Shown here: in pieces, positions 8,950-16,502 of the stretch | How positions within the stretch are numbered: position 1 is the first letter of the stretch | Layout of the letters: every line of letters starts with the position of its first letter | From: UBA2199 sp964628035 | GTDB taxonomy: Bacteria; Acidobacteriota; Aminicenantia; UBA2199 | Length of the DNA: 64,000 nt | NCBI GenBank assembly: GCA_964628035.1 | Contig: CAZVPI010000001.1 | Span: 620,001-684,000 of the forward strand | Direction: 5' to 3' | Made by a program: the position numbers and the translations under genes | Notes under the pieces: model-generated | What the model was told of the DNA's origin: nothing | Seen by the model: the letters and a program-made list of their open reading frames with translations, nothing else | The model's database searches: none

Positions 8950-9477
8950 ATGGCTCAATCCCGCTTCAAGCGTTTCATCCAGTATGTCTTGATCGACATC
9001 CTGCTGGCGGCGCTGATCTCCTTTTTCCTCATCAACTATGTCGTTTCGGCCTTTCTCATCGAGGGCGACTCGATGCGGCCGCTGCTGCGGGACCAGGAAC
9101 GGGTCCTCATCTCCAAGCTGGCGGTGCGCCGGGGCAGGCTTCAGCGCTTCGATCTGGTGGTGTTCTTCAAGCCCGACGAGCCCGAGAAATCCCTCATCAA
9201 GCGCGTCATCGGCCTGCCCGGCGAGGTGATCGAGATCCGCGGCGGCCGGGTGCTGGTCAATGACCGCCCGCTTGAGCAGCCCTTCGCCGGCCCCGACGCG
9301 CTGGCCCCCGACGATATGAAGGCGCTGCTCATCCCGCGCGGCACGTTCTTCGTCATGGGCGACAACCGCCGGGTCAGCTTCGACTCGCGCCTCTTCGGCC
9401 CGGTGCCCCAGAAATACATCTACGGCAAGGCCTTCTTCCGCTACTGGCCGCCGGCCGTCCTGGGCCGGGTCCATTAG
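8950..9477 (+). CDS. lepB: signal peptidase I
   Basis: A 175-residue type I signal peptidase that cleaves Sec (and Tat) signal peptides on the outer face of the inner membrane. It has one N-terminal transmembrane helix (about 14-36), then the Ser-Lys catalytic dyad: Ser41 in EGDSMRP and Lys84 in SLIKRVIGLPGE. Box E is MGDNRRVSFDSR. The protein is short, like the compact enzymes of many non-enterobacterial lineages. It is the only lepB in this window, where many neighbouring products carry signal peptides. It has its own promoter immediately upstream and appears monocistronic. Confidence 0.95.
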   Translation: MAQSRFKRFIQYVLIDILLAALISFFLINYVVSAFLIEGDSMRPLLRDQERVLISKLAVRRGRLQRFDLVVFFKPDEPEKSLIKRVIGLPGEVIEIRGGRVLVNDRPLEQPFAGPDALAPDDMKALLIPRGTFFVMGDNRRVSFDSRLFGPVPQKYIYGKAFFRYWPPAVLGRVH

Positions 9478-9486
9478 GGCCAAAAA

Positions 9487-9598
9487 ACGTGATCGTGATG
9501 GTGGTAGTGATAGGAAAGAGAAAGTAACCATCTTGGTTTCGATCACTGCCTGATGTTTCGAGGGCTCGCGACTGCCACCATCGCTACCACGATCGCGT
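9487..9598. repeat. inverted repeat of GATCGTG/GGTGGTAGTG words
   Basis: The left arm ACGTGATCGTGATGGTGGTA (9487-9506) resembles the reverse complement of the right arm near 9571-9598 (ACGCGATCGTGGTAGCGATG). The tandem words have a period near 6 nt (GTGATC, GTGATG, GTGGTA, GTGATA). It lies in the gap between lepB and the HExxH protein gene. Confidence 0.6.
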
Positions 9599-9666
9599 AA
9601 AGATCGCCCTCGAGCTTGTTTTTTATTCGGACTCCCGTCGGCCGCGGGAAAGGGCAGGGCTGCTCC

Positions 9667-9695
9667 TTTACCTGGAGCGGCGAATGTGTTATAAA
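9667..9695 (+). promoter_or_regulatory. promoter of HExxH protein gene
   Basis: TTTACC (9667-9672), a 17-bp spacer, TATAAA (9690-9695). The -10 box ends 7 nt before the ATG at 9703, so the message would be leaderless or nearly so. Confidence 0.5.
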
Positions 9696-9702
9696 GCAAG
9701 GG

Positions 9703-10932
9703 ATGAAATCCGGAAAATCCCTTTTGGCGCTGGTTGTCTTGCTCTGCCTGGCCTCTGCAGCAGGGATCGCCGCCGACCTCGCCGAGGTAAAGCGCCGCCT
9801 GGCGGAGATCGGCGGCCTGGATTTCAAGCGCCCGGTGCCGGTGCGCTACTTGGACCGCGCCCAGATGCAGGACTATGTCGATCGCCTCTTCGAGCAGGAC
9901 TATCCCGACGACCTGGCCGCCCGCGAAGAGGAGTACCTGTACTGGATGGGCTTCACCCGCGAACGCTTCGACCTGAAGGCGCTGCGCCGGCGCATCATCC
10001 TGGAAAACGTCGGCGGGCTGTACAACGAGAAGACCGACGAACTGCTGGCCATGGAGGAGTTCCGTTGCCTGGACCTGCTCCATCTTCCGGCGCTGGCGCA
10101 CGAGCTGCGCCATGCCCTGCAGGACCAGCACTTTGACCTGGCCGCCGTCCTGGGCGACCTCTCCGACTTCGACGACCGCAAGCTGGCGGCGCTGGCCGCG
10201 GTCGAGGGCGACGCCACCCTGGTGATGGTGCTGCAGATGGGCTTCGATCCCGAGAAGCTCGGCGATGCCTTCAGCCTGGAGAACGTCCTGGCCCTGTCTG
10301 CCGGCACGGGCGCTCCCGCCCTGGCCGCGGCTCCCGACGTTCTCAAGCATCAGCTGCTCATGCCCTACCTGGAGGGGCTGAAATTCAGCCGCTTCATCCT
10401 GCGCGAGCGGTCCTGGCCGGGCCTGAACCGGGTGCTGGCGGGCAAGCCGCTCTCCAGCGAGCAGGTCCTGCACGCCGGCAAGTATCTTGCCGGCGAGAAG
10501 CCGCTAGAGGTGTCCACCCGTTTCCGCCCCGCCCGCGGCGAGGCCTTCCATTCCGGCGTCGTCGGCGAATCCTACCTGAACGTCCTGCTGCGGGAAGAGA
10601 ACGGCCGTCCCGAAGCGGAGGACGCCGCCTCGGGATGGGGCGGCGACCTCTTCACCCTCTACCGCGACGGCGAGTCCCGCCTGCTGCTCTGGGAGTCGCG
10701 CTGGGACGGCGGCGGGGACGCCGCCCGCTTCCACGGCGCCTTCCGCCGTTTCCTGGAGCGCCGCTTCGGCCTGGAGCTGCGGCAGGAGAGCCGTTTCGGC
10801 CGCCGCTTCCTGCGCGGCCGCTCCGGCGCCGGCCATTTTTTCCTGAGCCGCGACAACGACCGCCTTTTCTACGCCCGCAGCAACGACCCGGACAAGATCG
10901 ACGAACTCATCCACGGAGGTATATATGATTAA
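9703..10932 (+). CDS. secreted HExxH-motif protein, putative zinc metallopeptidase
   Basis: A 409-residue protein with a signal peptide (about 1-23). HELRH (133-137) inside LAHELRHALQDQHFD, followed by VEGDATLV with Glu168, fits a gluzincin-like zinc site of two His and a downstream Glu. I know this arrangement from uncharacterised secreted proteins but cannot name the family, and activity is inferred. The start at 9703 is preferred over an upstream frame extension because it begins with the signal peptide and sits 7 nt after a -10 box. The 3' end overlaps the efp start by 8 nt, and the efp ribosome-binding site lies within its last codons, so the two are probably cotranscribed. Confidence 0.7.
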   Translation: MKSGKSLLALVVLLCLASAAGIAADLAEVKRRLAEIGGLDFKRPVPVRYLDRAQMQDYVDRLFEQDYPDDLAAREEEYLYWMGFTRERFDLKALRRRIILENVGGLYNEKTDELLAMEEFRCLDLLHLPALAHELRHALQDQHFDLAAVLGDLSDFDDRKLAALAAVEGDATLVMVLQMGFDPEKLGDAFSLENVLALSAGTGAPALAAAPDVLKHQLLMPYLEGLKFSRFILRERSWPGLNRVLAGKPLSSEQVLHAGKYLAGEKPLEVSTRFRPARGEAFHSGVVGESYLNVLLREENGRPEAEDAASGWGGDLFTLYRDGESRLLLWESRWDGGGDAARFHGAFRRFLERRFGLELRQESRFGRRFLRGRSGAGHFFLSRDNDRLFYARSNDPDKIDELIHGGIYD

Positions 10933-11488
10933 CGCCACCCAGATCCGCAGGGGAATGATCATCCTGATGGACAACAAGCTGTACCGCGTCGAGGAGATGG
11001 ACCACGTGACGCCCGGCCGCTACAAGTCGACCATCCACGTCAAGATGCGCGACCTGGAGAGCAACGTGCGCTCGCCGTTCCGCTTCGGCTCCTCCGACCG
11101 CGTCGAGAAGGTGACCCTGGAGACCAAGGAGGTCACCTACTCCTACCACGACGGCACCCACTACATCTTCATGGACTCGCAGACCTACGACCAGATCACC
11201 CTGGACGAGGAGTTCATCGGCGACAACGTCTATTACCTGAAGGAGAACGAGACCTACCAGATGGAGTTCTTCCAGGGCCGGCCGATCAACATCGTGCCGC
11301 CCCTGGCCATGGAGTTCAAGGTGGTCGAGACCGAGAAGACCATGAAGGGCTCGACGGTGCAGGCCTCCTACAAGCCGGCCAAGCTCGAGGGCGGCCTGGA
11401 GGTGTCGGTGCCGCCGTTCATCGAAGAGGGGACGATCATCAAGATCGACACCCGCGACGGGTCCTACATCGAGCGCGTCAGCAAGTAA
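10925..11488 (+). CDS. efp: elongation factor P
   Basis: A 187-residue EF-P that enters ribosomes stalled at polyproline and promotes peptide bond formation. The three-domain length and the C-terminal end EEGTIIKIDTRDGSYIERV are typical. The domain I loop tip reads TPGRYKS, with Arg32 and Lys34 where other EF-Ps carry either a rhamnosylated Arg32 or a beta-lysylated Lys34. No earP or epmA/epmB is visible in this window. A strong Shine-Dalgarno GGAGGT (10915-10920) precedes the ATG. Polyproline runs exist in nearby genes, for instance in the permease at 1668-2840 and the MglA-like protein, consistent with a need for EF-P. Confidence 0.93.
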   Translation: MINATQIRRGMIILMDNKLYRVEEMDHVTPGRYKSTIHVKMRDLESNVRSPFRFGSSDRVEKVTLETKEVTYSYHDGTHYIFMDSQTYDQITLDEEFIGDNVYYLKENETYQMEFFQGRPINIVPPLAMEFKVVETEKTMKGSTVQASYKPAKLEGGLEVSVPPFIEEGTIIKIDTRDGSYIERVSK

Positions 11489-11497
11489 CCGCCCCGG

Positions 11498-13297
11498 CTA
11501 TTGGTCCGCCAGCAGGCCGGCCGCCAGGTAGACCAGGCGCGACACCTTTTCCATGGTCCTGCCGTCGAATTTCTCCATGCTGTCCCCCGGCGTGTGGTAG
11601 ACATCGCTCATGCCGGTGATGAAGAAGGCCCAGGGCCGGCCGGCGTTGGCGAACGGGGCGTGGTCGCTGCCGCCCGACATGCGGTCCAGGCGCCGCGGCG
11701 TCTCGCGGTAGAGGATGTCGAAGCCGACATGGCGGTTGGCCGCTGCCAGCGCCTCCCGCAACCCGGGCGAATCGGCCGATAGCGAGAGGGGCAGGAAGTT
11801 TTCCGGCGTGATGCGCTTCAGCAGTTCGTCGGCGCTGACGCCGAGCATGCGCGTCATGCGGCGCAGGCCGCGCTCGTCCCAGGGGCGGGCGACCATGTCC
11901 AGGTTGACGTAGGCCAGGGTCTTGCCCATGGCGAACAGCGGGTTCTCCACATAAAAGCGCGACCCGAGCAGCCCCTCCTCCTCGCCGCTCCACAGGCAGA
12001 ATACGACGCTGCGCTTGGGTTTGACCGGGTTGAGAGCCAGGGCGCGGGCCATGGCCAGCACCGAGCAGGCTCCCGAGGCGTTGTCCTCGGCGCCGTTGTA
12101 GATGTACTCGCCGCGGCGGCCCAGGTGGTCGAGGTGGGCGCCGACGACCACCGCCTCGTCCTTCAGCAGCGGGTCGCTGCCCTCGATCCAGGCCACCACG
12201 TTGGCGCTTTTCACCAGCCCATAGCGGACCCCGTTGCCCAGGCGCAGGACGGCGCCGGGCAGGGCCTGCGAGCGGGGGCGGCGGCGGGCGGCGATCTCCT
12301 CCTGCAGGCCGGCGACCGTCCTTCCCGCCGTGGCCAGCAGGGCGTCGGCCATCTCGCGCGAGACGCGCACGATGGGGCGGCCCTCCCAGGGCATGCCCGG
12401 CGAGCCGGGAAGAAGCAGCTTTTTGCGACTGTCGGGCAGGATGGGCTTCTCGTCGTTGACCCGGCGCCGGTCGAGAATCTCGCGCTGGATGTCGCCGTCG
12501 GCCAGCGAACTCTTGGCGATCAGCACGGCCGCGGCGCCGCGTTGGAAGATCTCCGCGGCCTTGGCGAAGTCGGCGCCGCCGCCGCGGCGCATGGGCGGGG
12601 CGGCGAGGTACTTCTCCTTCAGCTCCTTGCGCTTCTGGAAGGGCGAGGCCGGGTCGTCGCGCCCAGGGGCGTCGGAGAGGATCAACACCGCCTTGCCCTT
12701 CAGGTCGAGCCCGGCCAGGTCGTCCCAGCCGAAGGCCTTCTCGCTGATGCCGTAGCCGGCGAAGACCAGCGGCGCGCTCACGTCCAGGGGCAGGAGCGAG
12801 GTGAAGGTGAAATCGACCTCGGGGGTGAAGGCCCGCGACCGGCGGGCGGCGCCGGCGCCGGTCTCCAGGGCGGCGGTCGCCGTGCACTCCAGCGCCTCCT
12901 TCATGGCGAACTCCTGCAGGTAGCCGCGCTCGGGCTTGGCCGCCGGGCCGCCGGGCTCGGGGCCGAAGAACCCCTGCTGGGAGCGCGGCAGGTCACCGCC
13001 CGGCTTCAGTCCCCAAAGGGCGAACAGCGAGCGGGCGTACTGGGCGGCGATGTCGTAGCCGGCGGTCGCCACTTCGCGGCCTTCGAGCGCGTCATGGGAG
13101 AGGAAGGCCATGAGGGCCATGAGGTCCCCGGCGTTGATGCTCTCCAAACCGGCCTGCAGCCAGGCGGGCGCGGCCTCCGTCTTGTCGATTTTTTGCAGGT
13201 TCTTCATCATGTCGGCGGCCGGGTCGGCCTTCTCTTGGGCGGGAAGCAGGGAGAGGGCAAGCAGGCCGATCACCAGGGTGAAAAGGATGCGCTTCAT
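11498..13297 (-). CDS. secreted M28-family zinc aminopeptidase with PA domain
   Basis: A 599-residue peptidase with a signal peptide (1-20). A protease-associated (PA) domain (about 165-330, FAGYGISEKAFGWDDL and GKAVLIL) precedes the catalytic domain. The co-catalytic di-zinc ligands are His388 in AHLDHLG, Asp405 in DNASG, Glu439/440 in SGEEEG, Asp467 in NLDM and a His in GSDHAPF. It would release N-terminal residues from peptides in the periplasm or outside. A Shine-Dalgarno AAGGAGT precedes the ATG. It converges with efp, with only 9 bp between the two stop codons. Confidence 0.93.
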   Translation of the reverse strand: MKRILFTLVIGLLALSLLPAQEKADPAADMMKNLQKIDKTEAAPAWLQAGLESINAGDLMALMAFLSHDALEGREVATAGYDIAAQYARSLFALWGLKPGGDLPRSQQGFFGPEPGGPAAKPERGYLQEFAMKEALECTATAALETGAGAARRSRAFTPEVDFTFTSLLPLDVSAPLVFAGYGISEKAFGWDDLAGLDLKGKAVLILSDAPGRDDPASPFQKRKELKEKYLAAPPMRRGGGADFAKAAEIFQRGAAAVLIAKSSLADGDIQREILDRRRVNDEKPILPDSRKKLLLPGSPGMPWEGRPIVRVSREMADALLATAGRTVAGLQEEIAARRRPRSQALPGAVLRLGNGVRYGLVKSANVVAWIEGSDPLLKDEAVVVGAHLDHLGRRGEYIYNGAEDNASGACSVLAMARALALNPVKPKRSVVFCLWSGEEEGLLGSRFYVENPLFAMGKTLAYVNLDMVARPWDERGLRRMTRMLGVSADELLKRITPENFLPLSLSADSPGLREALAAANRHVGFDILYRETPRRLDRMSGGSDHAPFANAGRPWAFFITGMSDVYHTPGDSMEKFDGRTMEKVSRLVYLAAGLLADQ

Positions 13298-13326
13298 GGT
13301 TGACTCCTTGAGAGTAGTCTACGGAA

Positions 13327-13447
13327 AAACGGGCGGGATGGTTGCCTGAAAATCTAGCTGGCGCATGGGTGGAAGGGTAAGGAAGAGCCAGTAGCTTGAC
13401 GTCCGTGCCGCTCGCCCTTCTACCCGTCCACTCGTCTGCCCGTTCGC
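13327..13447. repeat. inverted repeat with CCGTCCA/CTCGTCT-type words
   Basis: The right arm (about 13406-13447) reads as 7-nt words (CCGTGCC, GCTCGCC, CTTCTAC, CCGTCCA, CTCGTCT, GCCCGTT). The left arm near 13327-13377 holds AACGGGCGGG and GGGTGGAAGGGTAAG, which pair imperfectly with it. It fills the gap between the M28 gene and the membrane protein gene. Confidence 0.5.
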
Positions 13448-14269
13448 CTAGAACTCGACCCCGAACCGGTTCTTCAGCGCCAGGGCGATAGCGAAGGTCA
13501 AGAGCAGGTACCACAGCAGCCAGTGGGCACGGATGCCGAGGAAAATGACGTCGCGCGGCGGGTAGCGCAGGGAGATGGAGCGGAAGGGCGCCGGCGCCTC
13601 GAGCAGTCCCTCGGCCGGGTAGAGGAAATGAGCGAAGGAGGAGGAGGCCAACTTGCGGTTGGACAGGGCGTGCAGCCCGGATCCGACGACCAGGCTCTTG
13701 GTGAGCGTCGCGCCTTCGGCGCGGATCACGAGATCGGCCTTGCCCGGGGCGACCGCCCGCAGCCGCCAGTCGATCTCGCGCAGGGCCGCGACATGGACCG
13801 GGTTCATGGTCGTCCGGGCCTGCGGGCCGGGGGCGAGGCCCGCTTCCACGTCTCCGGCTCCCGGGGCCAGCGAGGCCTTGACCACGATGGTCTCGCCGGG
13901 GCGGAAGGGGCGCATGCCGTAGCGGATGTCCATCTGCACGAACAGCAGGAAGAGCAGCGGCAGCACCGCCAGCAGCGGCGCCAGGTTGAGCGCGAAGTAC
14001 TTGCCGGTATAATACAAGCTCTGGAAAAAGGAGCCGACGATCGCCCGCCAGAAGTCGCGGTAGAGGCGGATGGCCAGGATGCTGGCCTTGATGCGGTCCT
14101 TGGTCTCCCGCACCCGGCGCGGGCTGGAGATCCAGCGGTAAACCACCAGCACGAAGAGCGAGGTCAGGAGGCTGAGCCAGAGGATGCCCCAGAAGGGGGG
14201 CAGCTTGGCCAGCGGCGCCAGCAGCAGGTCGGTCGCCCGGGTAACGAGAAGGTTGAGCCGGTGCGCCAT
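13448..14269 (-). CDS. integral membrane protein, EMC3/TMCO1-like architecture
   Basis: A 273-residue protein with a helix at about 25-46, a basic segment SSPRRVRETKDRIKASI, and two further helices (about 75-115). A beta-rich exoplasmic domain (about 120-240) and a final helix (about 250-266) follow. The helix-basic coiled segment-helix arrangement recalls the EMC3/TMCO1/YidC-like DUF106 group; the similarity is by eye and may be superficial. It starts directly after the stop of the 64-residue gene and completes a three-gene operon with the AlkP-superfamily enzyme. I infer a shared envelope role. Confidence 0.55.
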   Translation of the reverse strand: MAHRLNLLVTRATDLLLAPLAKLPPFWGILWLSLLTSLFVLVVYRWISSPRRVRETKDRIKASILAIRLYRDFWRAIVGSFFQSLYYTGKYFALNLAPLLAVLPLLFLLFVQMDIRYGMRPFRPGETIVVKASLAPGAGDVEAGLAPGPQARTTMNPVHVAALREIDWRLRAVAPGKADLVIRAEGATLTKSLVVGSGLHALSNRKLASSSFAHFLYPAEGLLEAPAPFRSISLRYPPRDVIFLGIRAHWLLWYLLLTFAIALALKNRFGVEF

Positions 14270-14464
14270 TTAGGAGATGTAGCCCAGGCCGCTGAGCTTG
14301 TTGGCCAGCTCCTCCTTGTCGCCGCCGTCGCCGCTCTTGATCTTTTCGTACTCCTTGCCGATCAGGTCCTCAACCATCTCCTCCAGCGACGAATAGCCGT
14401 GAAAGGCGATGATGGCGTCGGCCTTCTGGTCGGCCTCCTTGCTCAGCTTGACCTTGGTTGCCAT
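14270..14464 (-). CDS. small acidic protein ending LSGLGYIS
   Basis: A 64-residue, Lys/Glu/Asp-rich protein with no signal peptide or membrane segment. An amphipathic helical region (DQKADAIIAFHGYSSLEEMV) leads to a C-terminal tail KLSGLGYIS. A closely similar L-x-x-LGYI ending is familiar from sulfatase/AlkP-related proteins, so the tail may be a docking or export-linked motif (inference). The gene lies 10 bp after the AlkP-superfamily gene and abuts the membrane protein gene, so translation of all three is probably coupled. A ribosome-binding sequence AGGAGGAAT is visible before its ATG. The function is unknown. Confidence 0.7.
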   Translation of the reverse strand: MATKVKLSKEADQKADAIIAFHGYSSLEEMVEDLIGKEYEKIKSGDGGDKEELANKLSGLGYIS

Positions 14465-14474
14465 GGGATTCCTC

Positions 14475-16436
14475 CTAGATGATGGCCCGGCCCTTCATGG
14501 AGCCCGGCGTGGCGATGCCGAAATATTTCAGGATGGTGGGGGCGATGTCCTGCATGTCGGGGACCTGCTTCTGGACCTTGAAGCTGGAGAGGAAGGTGGC
14601 GGGCACCTTGAGCGGGTCGACGCAGTGGTCGCCCGACCACCAGCCCATGTTGTCGCTGACCACCTCGCGGCTCAGCGTGCCCAGCGCCGAATCATCGCTG
14701 ATGCGGTAGCCGCGGTTGAAGCCGAGGATGATGTCGGGGGCGCGGTCGATGAAGTCCTTGGAGAAGTGGTCCTCGGAGAGGTAGGCGCAGGTGACCACCT
14801 GCGCGCCGTCCTTGGGATCGACGAGCGCCTCCAGCCCGGCCTTGATCTCCTCCAGCAGCCGGCGCTTCTCGCCGGCGCTGACGATGCCGTGGCTCTCGCG
14901 CCCGGCCAGGTTGAGGTAGAGGCCGTTCAACCCCAGGGCGTAGGCCCGGCTGGCGCCCCAGTCGGCCGCGTCGAAGATCGATGCGCCCGGATCGCTGCCG
15001 GCCAGCTTCAGGTAGCCCCGGGCGGCCAGCCAGTAGTTGACGTTGACCTCGCGGCGGAAGGGGGCGAAGCCGTGGTCGGACATGACCAGCACCGGGACGT
15101 CGGGGCCGACCGCCTGCAGCGCCTTGCCCAGCACGCGGTCGAACTTGCGGTACATCTCGTCGGTGATGAAGCCGAAGCGCCGGCCCTCCTCGGGATGGTA
15201 GTAGGGGTGCTGCCTGTCGTTCAGGGCCCAGAACATGTGCTGGCCCTGGTCGAGCGAGGAGAAGTAGAAGAACAGCAGCCCCTCGGGCTCCCGGAGGAAG
15301 CGGCGCAGTTCGTGGTCGAACAGGCGGCGGCTCTCGTCGAACACCGACAGCGACTGAACGATGAAGTTCTCCATGGAGAAGGTGCCGTTGCTGAGGGCCT
15401 TGGTGTCGGCCGGCAGGCCGATGGTGTGGAACAGGCCGACGCGGTCGGCGAGCTCCCGGGAATAGCCCGCCGGCGTGCTGATGGGCACGGCCGGGTGGCG
15501 CGGGCTGATGTGGATGGGAGAGATGTAGAGGCGGAAGCGTTCCCCCATCTCCATCAGGTAGAACTTGACCATGCCGGTGATGGCGGCCAGCGAGCCCATG
15601 AGCGGAAACTGGATCTCGACCCAGTCGGAGTACTCCTTCTCGGCCAGCAGGACCTCCCGGCCCTGGATGTCGATGCGCGCCGTCTTGTGGCGGTCGTCGA
15701 CGTAGACCTTGAAGGGGACGACGACCGGCTCGCTCTCCTTGAGCAGGTCGTTCTTCGGCCCTTCGATCTGCCCCTCCATGACGCGGTTCTCGTCGATGTA
15801 GGCGTAATAGACGTTGGCCGCCGACAGTTCCGCCTGCGACTCCCGCTCGTCGGAGGTGTAGAGGGTGTAGATGCCGTAGGTGCCCTGGATGTCGGGGGTG
15901 CCCATGCCGGCCAGGGTGCGCTGCCTGCTGCCGGACGGCGGGTAGTTCGTCGGCACCTTGAAGATGGTGGCCGGGATGCCGCGCTCCTGGAGGTAGTCCC
16001 AGAAGGCCGGTCCCTCGCGCTTCAGCACCACCTTGCCGGGCTTGAGCGGGATGCGGTATTTGCCCAGGCCGACCAGCATGCGCGCGGGCAGGGTCTCGCT
16101 CTGGGAAAACATGGGCAGATAGGTCTGGGGGTCGCGGTGCAGGAAGTCGTAGATGCCGTAGGCGCCGGGGTCGGAGCCGGAAATGAAGCTGCCCCACGCC
16201 ACCGGGCTCTGCGGCGGGATGGTCGAGCGCATCATGGTGAAGGTGCCGCGCCCGCCCAGGCGCTGCATGTTGGGCAGCTCGCCGCGGCGCATCAGGCGGT
16301 TGACGATGGAAGGGTCCATGCCGTCGAAGCCCAGCACCAGCAGCTTGCGGCCCAGGGGCTTGCCGGCGCCGAAATTCATGATCGGGGCCGCGGCGGCGAT
16401 CGCGCCGCCTGTCTTTATGAAATCTCTTCTTTTCAT
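14475..16436 (-). CDS. exported AlkP-superfamily phosphodiesterase/phosphatase
   Basis: A 653-residue protein whose N-terminus MKRRDFIKTGGAIAAAAP is a twin-arginine signal. The catalytic domain has LLVLGFDGMDPS (metal-binding Asp), PPQSPVAWGSF (likely Ser nucleophile after the first strand), VLVMSDHGF (Asp-His pair) and WWSGDHC near the end (metal His). This places it among type I phosphodiesterase/nucleotide pyrophosphatase-like enzymes, probably with two zinc ions. The substrate could be a phospholipid head group, nucleotide or glycan phosphate and is not readable from sequence. It is the first gene of a trio with the small acidic protein and the membrane protein, and is divergent from comEC. 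Confidence 0.85.
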   Translation of the reverse strand: MKRRDFIKTGGAIAAAAPIMNFGAGKPLGRKLLVLGFDGMDPSIVNRLMRRGELPNMQRLGGRGTFTMMRSTIPPQSPVAWGSFISGSDPGAYGIYDFLHRDPQTYLPMFSQSETLPARMLVGLGKYRIPLKPGKVVLKREGPAFWDYLQERGIPATIFKVPTNYPPSGSRQRTLAGMGTPDIQGTYGIYTLYTSDERESQAELSAANVYYAYIDENRVMEGQIEGPKNDLLKESEPVVVPFKVYVDDRHKTARIDIQGREVLLAEKEYSDWVEIQFPLMGSLAAITGMVKFYLMEMGERFRLYISPIHISPRHPAVPISTPAGYSRELADRVGLFHTIGLPADTKALSNGTFSMENFIVQSLSVFDESRRLFDHELRRFLREPEGLLFFYFSSLDQGQHMFWALNDRQHPYYHPEEGRRFGFITDEMYRKFDRVLGKALQAVGPDVPVLVMSDHGFAPFRREVNVNYWLAARGYLKLAGSDPGASIFDAADWGASRAYALGLNGLYLNLAGRESHGIVSAGEKRRLLEEIKAGLEALVDPKDGAQVVTCAYLSEDHFSKDFIDRAPDIILGFNRGYRISDDSALGTLSREVVSDNMGWWSGDHCVDPLKVPATFLSSFKVQKQVPDMQDIAPTILKYFGIATPGSMKGRAII

Positions 16437-16502
16437 GATTCCCTCAAAAAATAGGACGGGTCAGCGTACGCCCAATCATATACCAAAATTGTCCTGATTT
16501 CA

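Noticed and set aside
14409..16454. A 681-codon plus-strand open frame opposite the AlkP gene
   Set aside because: It is a high-GC shadow: its translation is Val/Gly/Ala/Asp-rich and has no domain, while the minus strand has a clear Tat signal and metal motifs.
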